In this document: positions 52,272 to 60,271 of the stretch, one piece after another
Position numbering within the stretch: position 1 is the stretch's first letter
Layout of the letters: each line of letters starts with the position of its first letter
Assembly: GCA_001899635.1 (NCBI GenBank)
Contig: MKVQ01000025.1
Location: 1 to 64,000, forward strand
DNA: 64,000 nucleotides
Reading direction: 5' to 3'
Source: Myxococcales bacterium 68-20
GTDB lineage: Bacteria; Myxococcota_A; Polyangia; Polyangiales; Polyangiaceae
The notes under the pieces: generated by a model
Database searches by the model: none
Seen by the model: the letters and a program-made list of their open reading frames with translations, nothing else
What the model was told of the DNA's origin: nothing
Program-made: the position numbers and the translations under genes

Positions 52272-53843
52272 ATGGTCGCTACGATCTCAAGCGCATTGGG
52301 GACGTGCCTCGACGATCGTCAGCTGCTCTCGTACGTGCAGGGGGCGCTCGCTCCCGATGAGCGCGAGCAGCTGGATGCACATCTCGGAAGGTGCCCCGCC
52401 TGCTGCGAGGTCGTTGCGGAGACCACGAAGCTCCTCGACGCCGACTCGCTCCCCGCGAGCTCGCTGACGTCCATCGCGAGGACGCCGTTCGAAGAGCCGG
52501 CAGAGGCCGACGTACCTGCGAGCGTGGGCCGGTACCAGCTCTTGTCGATCCTCGGGCGCGGCGGCACGGGCGTCGTCTATGCCGCTCACGATCCAGAGCT
52601 CCACCGACGCGTCGCGATCAAGCTGCTACGGGGTGACGTGCTCGAGCGGAGCAACGACGACGGCCGAGCGCGGTTGCTGCGCGAGGCACGGGCGATGGCT
52701 CGTGTGTCCCATCCGCACGTCGTGGTCATCTACGACGTCGGCATCTGGTTGGAGCAGGTCTTCGTCGCGATGGAGCTCGTCGAAGGACGCACGCTGCGTA
52801 CGGTGCTCGAAGACGAGCGCATCTCGTGGCGGAGACGCCTCGACTGCGTGATCGAAGCCGGACGGGGCCTCTGCGCCGCTCACGCAGCGGGCCTCGTCCA
52901 CCGCGATTTCAAACCCGAAAACGTGCTCGTTGGTGACGATGGCCGCGTACGCGTGACGGACTTCGGCCTGGCGAAACCTGCCCGTGGCGACCGTGGCGAA
53001 GACGAGAGCGGGGACACCGGCTCCAAATCGCCACGCGAGGTTCTCGAGACGGTCACGCTCACCGGGCGCACGACGGGAACCCCCGCGTACATGGCTCCCG
53101 AGCAGTTCCTCGACACGAGCACCGACGCGCGGGTCGATCAGTTTGCGTTCTGTGTGGTGGTCCACGAGGCACTCTTCCGAACGCGTCCCTTCGCCGGTAA
53201 GGCGGTCGCCGAGATCGCGCGCAACGTGCTCGAGACTCGCATCACGGACGTGTCCGGGGCGATGCCTGCCGATCTCCCCGAGGGCGTTCGCGCGGTCATC
53301 TTGCGCGGACTTTCGCGTGATCCGAACGAGCGTTTCCCGAGCCTCGAGCACCTGCTCGCCGAGCTCGAGGCTCTATGCGGCGTGAACGAGGACGCTCGAA
53401 CGAGCGTCGAGATCGTCGACGACCGCGCCATGCAGCACACAAGCGTGTCGGTCGAGAAACCACGAAGACCAGCCCTTCGGCGACGGAGCATCGTCCTGCT
53501 GGCCTCGACGACGATCGTGCTCGGCACGAGCGTGTCGATCGCGTGGCGCTCGATCCGCTCGAGCGAGCCAGCTCCTCCGATCACGTCGCCGCAAGACGAT
53601 CTCTCGCGAGAGGCGCCCGCTCGCCGGGACATGAACCGGATGGCCGCCAATGTCCCCGCATCGAGCGCAGTCGCACCACCGGTCTCCGTCGAAGCGAGTC
53701 ACTCGACCACCGGCAGCGCAGCGAAGCCCTCCGCCCAACCGAGTGCTCCACGAAGCCACGGCCCGGCGCCCGTCGTGAGGGGCAACACGCGCGCGACCCG
53801 GCGCTCGCAACCATTGGGAGATCGTGTCGAGAATCCGTTCTGA
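52272..53843 (+). CDS. Ser/Thr protein kinase with N-terminal zinc-binding anti-sigma-like segment
   Basis: This 523-residue membrane kinase begins with a zf-HC2/ZAS-like motif (LLSYVQGALAPDEREQLDAH, then LGRCPACCEVV: His-x3-Cys-x2-Cys pattern). The kinase domain (about 87-355) has the glycine loop GRGGTGVV, catalytic HRDFKPENV, DFGLAKP and APE in YMAPEQF. A transmembrane helix (about 418-438) and a Pro/Ser/Ala-rich extracytoplasmic tail follow. ZAS modules in anti-sigma factors bind and hold ECF sigma factors, so this protein may both bind the divergent sigma factor and phosphorylate it or a partner; this is inference. ATG 52272 starts just before the zinc segment; ATG 52254 is possible. The next gene overlaps its 3' end by 20 nt. 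Confidence 0.85.
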   Translation: MVATISSALGTCLDDRQLLSYVQGALAPDEREQLDAHLGRCPACCEVVAETTKLLDADSLPASSLTSIARTPFEEPAEADVPASVGRYQLLSILGRGGTGVVYAAHDPELHRRVAIKLLRGDVLERSNDDGRARLLREARAMARVSHPHVVVIYDVGIWLEQVFVAMELVEGRTLRTVLEDERISWRRRLDCVIEAGRGLCAAHAAGLVHRDFKPENVLVGDDGRVRVTDFGLAKPARGDRGEDESGDTGSKSPREVLETVTLTGRTTGTPAYMAPEQFLDTSTDARVDQFAFCVVVHEALFRTRPFAGKAVAEIARNVLETRITDVSGAMPADLPEGVRAVILRGLSRDPNERFPSLEHLLAELEALCGVNEDARTSVEIVDDRAMQHTSVSVEKPRRPALRRRSIVLLASTTIVLGTSVSIAWRSIRSSEPAPPITSPQDDLSREAPARRDMNRMAANVPASSAVAPPVSVEASHSTTGSAAKPSAQPSAPRSHGPAPVVRGNTRATRRSQPLGDRVENPF

Positions 53844-54666
53844 GACGCGCGCAGGCATGATCGCGGCGTCTGCCGCCGCGGTCGGCATGCTGATCACCAC
53901 GGAGGTGCGTGCGGAGCCTTCGCCGGCGGCCGACGCCAAGGCCCTCTACCGTGAAGGCGCACGACACTACGATGTCGGCGAATACGACCAGGCCGTCGAC
54001 TACTTTCAACGCGCGTATCTCATCACGGGAGCGCCGATGCTCCTCTTGAACATCGGTCAGGCCCACCGTCTGAGCGGCGCATGCGCACTGGCAGCCGCGG
54101 CGTACAGGAGATACCTCGAAAGAGCTGGAGCCTCGGAGCATCGCGATGAGGTCGAGCGGCGGATCGTCGAGATGGACGAATGCGCGGGCGTCCGCACGAC
54201 GCCTCGAGCGCCCTCGAATGAATCGCTCCCTGCGAGGCCCGCTGCCGAGAACCCGAGCGCCGCGCCCTCGGACGACCTTCGCGCCGAAGCCCCCTCGACG
54301 AGCTCGTCGTGGCGCACGCTCGGCTGGGTTGGTCTGGGCGCCGGAGTCACGGGCGCGGCGCTGGGAGCGGTAGGCCTCGGGCTCACGCTCGACGCACAGG
54401 CAGGGCTCGATCGTGTGTGCGCCTCGGATGGGGCGTGCCCTCGCACGGCGGGAAGCCGGCTCGACGCCTACGAGCGCTGGCGCGTGGTCGCCATATCTGG
54501 CGCCGCGGTCACCATCGTCGGCGCCGCGGCGGCGATCGTAGGATTCATGGCGACCCCGTCGAACCAGAAGAGCGCCTCGACCAGGAGCGCGCACGAACGC
54601 TCGAGTGATGTGGCGATCGAACCATGGCTCGACCTCTCGGCGGCAGGGCTCCGCGGAACTTTCTGA
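53824..54666 (+). CDS. TPR-containing secreted/membrane protein
   Basis: This 280-residue protein has a signal-type N-terminus (MIAASAAAVGMLITTEVRA), two TPR motifs (about 38-105; ADAKALYREGARHYDVGEYD and LNIGQAHRLSGACALAAAAY), a Pro/Ala-rich linker, and two hydrophobic helices (about 165-190 and 225-245). It ends GLRGTF, resembling the FGVAGTF end of the protein at 57748. TPR partners of Ser/Thr kinases in this phylum are common; the substrate or ligand is unknown. It overlaps the kinase gene by 20 nt and its stop overlaps the next start by 1 nt, so the three genes form a tight operon. Confidence 0.8.
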   Translation: MSRIRSETRAGMIAASAAAVGMLITTEVRAEPSPAADAKALYREGARHYDVGEYDQAVDYFQRAYLITGAPMLLLNIGQAHRLSGACALAAAAYRRYLERAGASEHRDEVERRIVEMDECAGVRTTPRAPSNESLPARPAAENPSAAPSDDLRAEAPSTSSSWRTLGWVGLGAGVTGAALGAVGLGLTLDAQAGLDRVCASDGACPRTAGSRLDAYERWRVVAISGAAVTIVGAAAAIVGFMATPSNQKSASTRSAHERSSDVAIEPWLDLSAAGLRGTF

Positions 54667-55751
54667 TGAAGAGCCGCACGCATCTTGCTCGCGTTGCCGT
54701 GACCGCAGTCTTGGTCTTCGCCATGGGGTGCCGTTCGTACTTCCTGGCGGACGAGCCTTCGGACGCTGGCGGGGGGAATGCGGAGGTAGGAGCCGCGGAC
54801 GCGAGCGTCACCGCGAAGGCGCGGAGGATTTACGTCTACGGAGGCTCTCCCGACGGCGTCACGTTGCCGGAGGAGCCCATGGCTCACTACGCGGAGATTC
54901 TCCCCGACGGATTGCTTGGCCCCTGGCGAGCGGCACCCAAGCCGCCCACGTCGATGATCTGGCACTCGTCGGCCCAGGGAAGAGACTTCATCGCCCTTCT
55001 GTCGGGGATCGCTCGCCCGCATGGCGGCAACTTGAAGATCTTCGTCGGCTCGGTCGCCGACGGTGCGGTGACGAGCTTCGTGACGTCGCCGGACCTGTTC
55101 CCCAACCCGATCCATCACGGCGCATCGCTCATCCGCGGAGACGTGCTCTACGTGATGGGCGGACAGATCGGCGACGACAAGCCTCCCACCGCAGACGTCT
55201 GGCGCAGCGCGATCACCGCCACGACCTTCGCTCCCCCGGTACGTGTCACGCCGTTGCCGGCACCGGTCGCGCGGATGGCGATGGCCGAGGGCGCGGGTTC
55301 CGTCTTTCTGGTGGGAGGCACCGACCAGAACAACGCAAACACGACGAGCATCCTTCGAGCGCGATTCCAAGTCGACGGATCGCTCTCGACCTTCGAAGCG
55401 CAGACGCCTCTGCCCTCCGGGCGGCGATACCTCGCAGCCGCCGTGCATCGAAGCTCACTCCTGGTCGTCGGAGGGCAAGCGGTCGAAGAGATCGACAACG
55501 TGCTCACCTGCCCGATCGACGCCTCCGGGAACGTGGCGCCATGCGTCGAGACGACCGCCCTTCCGGAGCCACGCTCACGCCATCGCGCGGTCATCCACGA
55601 TGGGCGGCTCTATGTCGTGGGAGGACGTACCAAGTCCGGGGGCAAGGATGTCCTCGTCGGCGACCTGAACGACGAAGGCGGGATCGTCGGCTGGCGAAAC
55701 ACGAGCCCGCTCCCCACCTCTGCGATCTACACGACGCTCTTGTTGCTGTAG
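54666..55751 (+). CDS. Kelch-like beta-propeller lipoprotein (paralogue B)
   Basis: This 361-residue protein has a signal peptide with lipobox (LVFAMGCRSY) and six kelch-like repeats (RRIYVYGGSPDGV, VLYVMGG, SVFLVGG, SLLVVGG, RLYVVGG). It matches paralogue A at 47428 along its length, including VGDLNDEGGIVGWRNTSPLP near the C-terminus, but has a shorter linker and lacks one Cys pair. Its ATG at 54666 overlaps the preceding TGA (TGATG), giving translational coupling with the kinase-TPR unit. Likely surface-bound, binding a protein or glycan. The last codons lie at the edge of a duplicated segment (55746). Confidence 0.85.
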   Translation: MKSRTHLARVAVTAVLVFAMGCRSYFLADEPSDAGGGNAEVGAADASVTAKARRIYVYGGSPDGVTLPEEPMAHYAEILPDGLLGPWRAAPKPPTSMIWHSSAQGRDFIALLSGIARPHGGNLKIFVGSVADGAVTSFVTSPDLFPNPIHHGASLIRGDVLYVMGGQIGDDKPPTADVWRSAITATTFAPPVRVTPLPAPVARMAMAEGAGSVFLVGGTDQNNANTTSILRARFQVDGSLSTFEAQTPLPSGRRYLAAAVHRSSLLVVGGQAVEEIDNVLTCPIDASGNVAPCVETTALPEPRSRHRAVIHDGRLYVVGGRTKSGGKDVLVGDLNDEGGIVGWRNTSPLPTSAIYTTLLLL

Positions 55752-55879
55752 GGCTCGCCGTTCAGAACGTGCCGGCGACGCCGAACGGGCCCGCGATCCA
55801 GCGCGGCGACCGCTTCGTGGACGTCAATCCCGGGTCGCCCTTCGGCGACTCGACGTTCGGGTCGAGCAGCCCGTAGACC
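55746..55879 (-). pseudogene. Duplicated 3' end of the TPR-protein gene
   Basis: This segment matches 57726-57864 at roughly 90% identity, including 14 bp beyond the stop (GCTGTAGGGCTCGC), and encodes about the last 39 residues of that protein (VYGLLDPNVESPKGD, SPRWIAGPFGVAGTF) without frameshift. No start codon or upstream part of the gene is present. It overlaps the end of the kelch paralogue B gene. It is a partial duplication rather than a functional gene. Confidence 0.8.
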
Positions 55880-56098
55880 TCCCGCGATCGACACCGGGCC
55901 TCTACCAGTGAGATCGCTTCCCCTGCTGCTCCAATGCCCAGCGTCGTGCACGGAACGCGACGAGAGCGGCGAGCTCGCGAACTCCGGATGGGTCTCGCTG
56001 ATGGGTCTCGCTCCATTACCGGCTTTGACGAACCGCTGCTCGGAGCCCTGACGCGAACGAGACTTGCGGCGAGGGTCGCGCCAGGGCACGGCTACGCG

Positions 56099-57679
56099 GT
56101 GCAACGCCTCCGCCGGCTGATCCCCGTCCTCACTTTCTTCTCGCTCGGGGCCTGCGGCGTGGACGCGGCGAGCACCTCGCCGAGCGACCTGCCCCCGGAG
56201 GTTCCGAAGACGCCCGAGAGCACGCCGACCGAGGACAGGCCCGAGGACAGGCCCGAGCAGGAGCCCGAGACGATCGCTGTCGCACACGAGCGGGAGCTCC
56301 GCGCCGCGTGGATCCACTACGTCTGGAACGGGGTTTGGCCGAGCCGCTCCGGAATGACGCAGGCGGAGGCCAAAGCCGAGCTCGTCGGGCTCTTCGACGG
56401 CCTCGCCGCCGCGCGGATGAACGCCGTCTTCCTCCAGGTACGGACCGAGGGCGACGCGCTCTACCCATCGGCGCTCGCGCCCTGGGCACGCTTTCTCACC
56501 GGCACGATGGGGCAAGATCCGGGCTGGGATCCCCTCGCCTTCGCGATCGACGAGGCGCACGCGCGCGGCATCGAGCTCCACGCCTGGCTCAACCCGTACC
56601 GCGCGCTCTCCCAGACCTCGCTCACGCCGCCCGCTTCGCACGTGACGAAGCGGATGCCTGAGGTGACCGTGCCTTGGGGCACGCAGATCTGGCTCGATCC
56701 GGCGGCGCCCGAGGTGCGCACCGACCTGCAGAACGTCATCGCGGAGCTCCTCGACCGCTACGACGTCGACGGCATCCACTTCGACGACTACTTCTACCCG
56801 TACCCGAACGGCAACCTCACGTTCGACGACGACAAGCGCTTCAACGCGTACGTGGGGCAAGGAGGCACGCTCGTCCGGACCGCTTGGCGCAGGCAGAACG
56901 TGAACACGCTCGTGCGCGAAGTCTCCGAGCACGTGGCGCAGAAGCGCGCCGACGCGCGCTTCGGCATCAGTCCGTTCGGCATCTACAAGCCCGGCGTGCC
57001 CGAGGGTATCCAAGGCCTCGACGCCTACAACGTCATCGCCTGCGATCCCGTGACCTGGATCGACGAGGGCTGGGTCGACTACCTCGTCCCGCAGCTCTAC
57101 TGGCCGACGACGCGCGAGAAGCAGGCGTTTGGCAAGCTCGTGACTTGGTGGGCGTCGCTCGCCAGAGACGGACGCTCCGTGTTCGTTGGGCACGACATCA
57201 CGAAGATCGGGCAAGACGAGTGGCCGCTCGAAGAGATCGAGCTCCAGATGCATCTCTCCCGCGCCGAGCGCACGGCGGGAAAAGGCCTCCGCGGGAACGT
57301 GTTCTTCACGGCGAGGCCGCTCGCCAACGACCAGCTCGGCCTCCGCACGTCGCTCACGACGACCTACTGGCAGACCCCCGCCACGACCCCGCCGCTCGCC
57401 TCGGCGTTGGCTGCGCGCGCGAGCGGCGCTCTCCAGGATCCGAGCGCGCCGCGCGTGGTGCAGCGCGGAGCCGAGCTGACGGTCACGCCGGGAGACGACA
57501 CCCGCGCGCGCGCCTTCGCGATCTACGACAGAAGCGGCGCCTCTCCTGCCCTCGCCGAGCTCGTGCCTGCGCGCGCGAGCGGTGGAACCGACGTGACGCT
57601 CGGGACGGGGCATTGGGCGATCAGCGTCGTCGACCGGCACGGGCTCGAGTCGCGCGCGGTCGTCGTCGTCGTCCCCTGA
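56099..57679 (+). CDS. GHL10/DUF187 glycoside hydrolase-like lipoprotein
   Basis: This 526-residue protein has a signal peptide with lipobox (FFSLGACG) and a TIM-barrel domain of the GHL10 (formerly DUF187, YngK-like) family (about 70-400). Motifs are RAAWIHYVWNGVWPS, MNAVFLQVRTEGDALYPS, HAWLNPYRALS, VDGIHFDDYFYPYP and PQLYWPTT. A C-terminal beta-sandwich (about 425-525) follows. Members are predicted or shown to act on glycans such as peptidoglycan or exopolysaccharide; the acid residues are probably the Asp pair of HFDDYFYP. The GTG at 56099 starts a normal signal peptide; in-frame upstream codons from 55934 are repeat-derived. A TPR-gene fragment lies just upstream. Confidence 0.85.
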   Translation: MQRLRRLIPVLTFFSLGACGVDAASTSPSDLPPEVPKTPESTPTEDRPEDRPEQEPETIAVAHERELRAAWIHYVWNGVWPSRSGMTQAEAKAELVGLFDGLAAARMNAVFLQVRTEGDALYPSALAPWARFLTGTMGQDPGWDPLAFAIDEAHARGIELHAWLNPYRALSQTSLTPPASHVTKRMPEVTVPWGTQIWLDPAAPEVRTDLQNVIAELLDRYDVDGIHFDDYFYPYPNGNLTFDDDKRFNAYVGQGGTLVRTAWRRQNVNTLVREVSEHVAQKRADARFGISPFGIYKPGVPEGIQGLDAYNVIACDPVTWIDEGWVDYLVPQLYWPTTREKQAFGKLVTWWASLARDGRSVFVGHDITKIGQDEWPLEEIELQMHLSRAERTAGKGLRGNVFFTARPLANDQLGLRTSLTTTYWQTPATTPPLASALAARASGALQDPSAPRVVQRGAELTVTPGDDTRARAFAIYDRSGASPALAELVPARASGGTDVTLGTGHWAISVVDRHGLESRAVVVVVP

Positions 57680-57747
57680 TGACGACTGCCCGACGGCGAG
57701 GCGAGGGCGTGGCGGAGCTCGAGCTGCTGTAGGGCTCGCTTCGCCGC

Positions 57748-58725
57748 TCAGAACGTGCCGGCGACGCCGAACGGGCCCGCGATCCAGCGCGGCGACTTCT
57801 TCGCCGACGTCGATGCCGGGTCGCCCTTCGGCGACTCGACGTTCGGGTTGAGCAGCCCGTAGACGAGGACGGCGGCACCGACGCCGACGACGACGAATGC
57901 CACCGTCGACACGGTGCCGAGCGTCTCACCACGCTCGATGTCGGCATGCGTGTCCTGCGGACAGCGGACGCCCCGATCGCAGCGCCCGGCGATGTCGGCG
58001 TGGACGCTGAACGCCATGAGCCCCGTGACGGCGCCCACGGCCGCGCCGACTCCGGCGATGCCACCGCCGATCCACACGAGCGAGCTGGTGCTCGTCTCCT
58101 GCTTGGCCTTCTCCGGGTGATCGGGGCTCGTCTTCGGCGGTGACGGCGCCGCGCCGGCGAGCGTGAGCTCCACCGTCTTGGTCTCCCCCTCGGCGATGTC
58201 GACCGTCTGGCGCTTCTCGTCACCTGCGAGCGACGCGACGATCTCGTGCTTGCCCGGGTTCACCTTCAACGGCACGTTGATGCTCGACGACGAGATGTCG
58301 GAGTCATCGAGCTTCACCTGCGCATCGCTCGGGACCGAGATCGTGAGCGTCCCGAGCTTCGGCGCGATCTCGTCGGCAAGCAGCTTCGCCTCCTTGCGTG
58401 CGCGCTTGAAGGCGCGCGACTCATCCGCGCGCACGGGGTAACGCGCAGCCTCGAGGAACGTCGCGCGCGCTTCCACGAGCATCCCCAGCTCCTGCTGCGC
58501 CTTCCCGAGATCGAGCCCGGTCGTCGGGACGCGCATGATCGCGTGCGCCTTTTCGAAGTCCTCGAGCGCGCCCATCAGCTGCCCGTTCTTGCGCTTCTCT
58601 CGTCCCGAGAGCAGCAGCGTGCGCGCCGTCTCGCGCTCGGAAGGCGTGGGCTCGGCGCTCGCCGAACGCGTCGTCAGCATCAACCCGAGCGCGAGCGAGG
58701 CCGCAAGGATCCGGATCACTCGCAC
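57748..58725 (-). CDS. TPR/PEGA-like secreted protein
   Basis: This 325-residue protein has a cleavable signal (ALGLMLTTRSASAEP), a TPR-like region (about 30-110; LLLSGREKRKNGQLMGALED), a PEGA-like beta domain (about 125-190; LTISVPSDAQVKLDDSDISS, VNPGKHEIVASLAGD), a Pro/Lys/Ser linker, two hydrophobic helices (about 220-245 and 275-298), and an end SPRWIAGPFGVAGTF. The terminal Phe resembles outer-membrane barrel ends, but no barrel is evident. It begins at GTG 58725, one nt after the stop of the upstream kinase gene, so the two are co-translated. Its 3' end has been copied to 55746. Confidence 0.82.
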   Translation of the reverse strand: MRVIRILAASLALGLMLTTRSASAEPTPSERETARTLLLSGREKRKNGQLMGALEDFEKAHAIMRVPTTGLDLGKAQQELGMLVEARATFLEAARYPVRADESRAFKRARKEAKLLADEIAPKLGTLTISVPSDAQVKLDDSDISSSSINVPLKVNPGKHEIVASLAGDEKRQTVDIAEGETKTVELTLAGAAPSPPKTSPDHPEKAKQETSTSSLVWIGGGIAGVGAAVGAVTGLMAFSVHADIAGRCDRGVRCPQDTHADIERGETLGTVSTVAFVVVGVGAAVLVYGLLNPNVESPKGDPASTSAKKSPRWIAGPFGVAGTF

Positions 58726-58726
58726 G

Positions 58727-60211
58727 TCAGAAGCCTACATCGTCGTCGTCGACCCGGCCGCCCTTCTTCCCCGAGGTCGCGCGGGGAGGCTTGCGGACCG
58801 GAGACGCCGTGGGTCGAACGGTGGGTGCCGGAGCCGCCGGAGCCGCGCTCGGAGGAGGCGGCGCGATCACCACGATGGACGGCGTGAGCGCCGGCGGGGC
58901 AATGAGCTCCGCCGTTGGCGGGACCGTCGGCGCCGGCGGGACGGCCGCTGTCGGCAGGGCCGTCGCCGCTGGCAAGACCGTCGTCGCTGGGAGCGGCGGC
59001 GGCAGCTCGGCCGCCGGGGGAAAGACCGGCTCCTCACGGCGCAGGCCATAGCCGACGCGGAAGGCACCACCGATCAGGAGGACGGCGGCCGCGGCGCTCC
59101 CCATGACCCACCACTTGAAACGCGGCGACGTGAGGTACGGAGAGTGCGTGATCGCCGAAGGGCCGAGCGTCGCGCCGACGCCGTCGAACCCCATTGGCCC
59201 CGAAGGCGCCCCCGACGGCGGCGGCGGCATGAGCATGGGGCCGCTCGGCGGCGGCATGAGCATGGGGCCGGTCAGGTTTCGCCCCGTGCTCGGCCTGGCG
59301 AACGGATGCGATCCCGCCCCCGCCATGAACAGCCTGCTCGTGGTGATGTGCGCGAGGTCGCCGAGCGCCATCGCGAGCGTCTCTGCCATCTCCTGCGCCG
59401 ACGCGAAGCGGTCGCGGGGCTCACGCGCGAGCGCGCGCTCGATCCACGCATCGACCGCAAGCGGGAGGTCCGGCCGGGTCTGGGTCACTCGCGGCGTGCC
59501 CTCGTTGAGGATCGCGTGGGCGATGTTCGCGACGTGAGCGCCCCGGAAGGGCACCGCCCCGGTGAGGCAGTGGAACGCGAGGACACCGAGCGCCCAGAGA
59601 TCGCTCCGATGATCGATCGCCCCTACCCCGCCCATCTGCTCCGGGCTCATGTACGCCGGCGTCCCGAGGAGCGCGTTCGTCGCAGTCATCGTCTCGTCCT
59701 CGAGACGCTTCGCGATGCCGAAGTCGACGAGCTTCACGAACGGGCGCGGGCTGCCGTTGCACATGAAGACGTTGGCCGGCTTGATGTCTCGATGGACGAT
59801 GCCTCGCTCATGCGCCTTCGAGAGCGCGGCGGCGACCCCATCGACGATGTGCTGCACCTCGTCCGGACGGAGATGGCCCCGGGCGCGAAGGACCTTCGCG
59901 AGGTCCTGCCCCTCGAGCAGCTCCATCACGATGTAGGGCACGCCCCCCTCGGTCACGCCGTGGTCGAGCGTCTGGACGACGTGGGGGCTCCGCACCTGGA
60001 TCGTCGCGACGACCTCGCGCGAGAAGCGGGCGCACGCCTCCTCGTCGCTCGTGAGCGACTCGGAGAGGAACTTCACGACCACCTCGCTCTGGAGCTTTCG
60101 GTGGCGTGCGAGCCAGACGGTGCCCATCCCCCCGGCTCCAAGACGGCGCACGAGCGCGATATCGCTCGTAACGTCGTAGCCAGGCTTGAGAGCCCCCATG
60201 CCTCGAATCAT
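58727..60211 (-). CDS. Ser/Thr protein kinase with extracytoplasmic Pro-rich tail
   Basis: This 494-residue kinase has an N-terminal Hanks domain (about 15-280): glycine loop GAGGMGTV, Lys in VVVKFLSE, catalytic HRDIKPANV, DFGIAKR, and YMSPEQMGG. A Pro/Met/Gly-rich stretch (about 315-355), one membrane helix (about 370-390) and a Pro/Ala-rich tail follow, ending in acidic DDDDVGF. Unlike PknB it has no PASTA repeats. It is translationally coupled to the downstream TPR/PEGA protein. Start choice is uncertain: ATGs at 60229, 60211 and 60199 are all possible. Confidence 0.88.
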   Translation of the reverse strand: MIRGMGALKPGYDVTSDIALVRRLGAGGMGTVWLARHRKLQSEVVVKFLSESLTSDEEACARFSREVVATIQVRSPHVVQTLDHGVTEGGVPYIVMELLEGQDLAKVLRARGHLRPDEVQHIVDGVAAALSKAHERGIVHRDIKPANVFMCNGSPRPFVKLVDFGIAKRLEDETMTATNALLGTPAYMSPEQMGGVGAIDHRSDLWALGVLAFHCLTGAVPFRGAHVANIAHAILNEGTPRVTQTRPDLPLAVDAWIERALAREPRDRFASAQEMAETLAMALGDLAHITTSRLFMAGAGSHPFARPSTGRNLTGPMLMPPPSGPMLMPPPPSGAPSGPMGFDGVGATLGPSAITHSPYLTSPRFKWWVMGSAAAAVLLIGGAFRVGYGLRREEPVFPPAAELPPPLPATTVLPAATALPTAAVPPAPTVPPTAELIAPPALTPSIVVIAPPPPSAAPAAPAPTVRPTASPVRKPPRATSGKKGGRVDDDDVGF

Positions 60212-60271
60212 ACCCTTCCGCGGGGCCATCCCGTCGAACGGAAGGCTCCCGAGGAGCGACCCGAAGCTGTC

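Noticed and set aside
55727-57640. 637-codon minus-strand frame opposite the GHL10 gene
   Set aside because: The plus strand has complete GHL10 motifs. The minus frame is Arg/Val/Glu-rich noise, apart from the short duplicated TPR-gene end.
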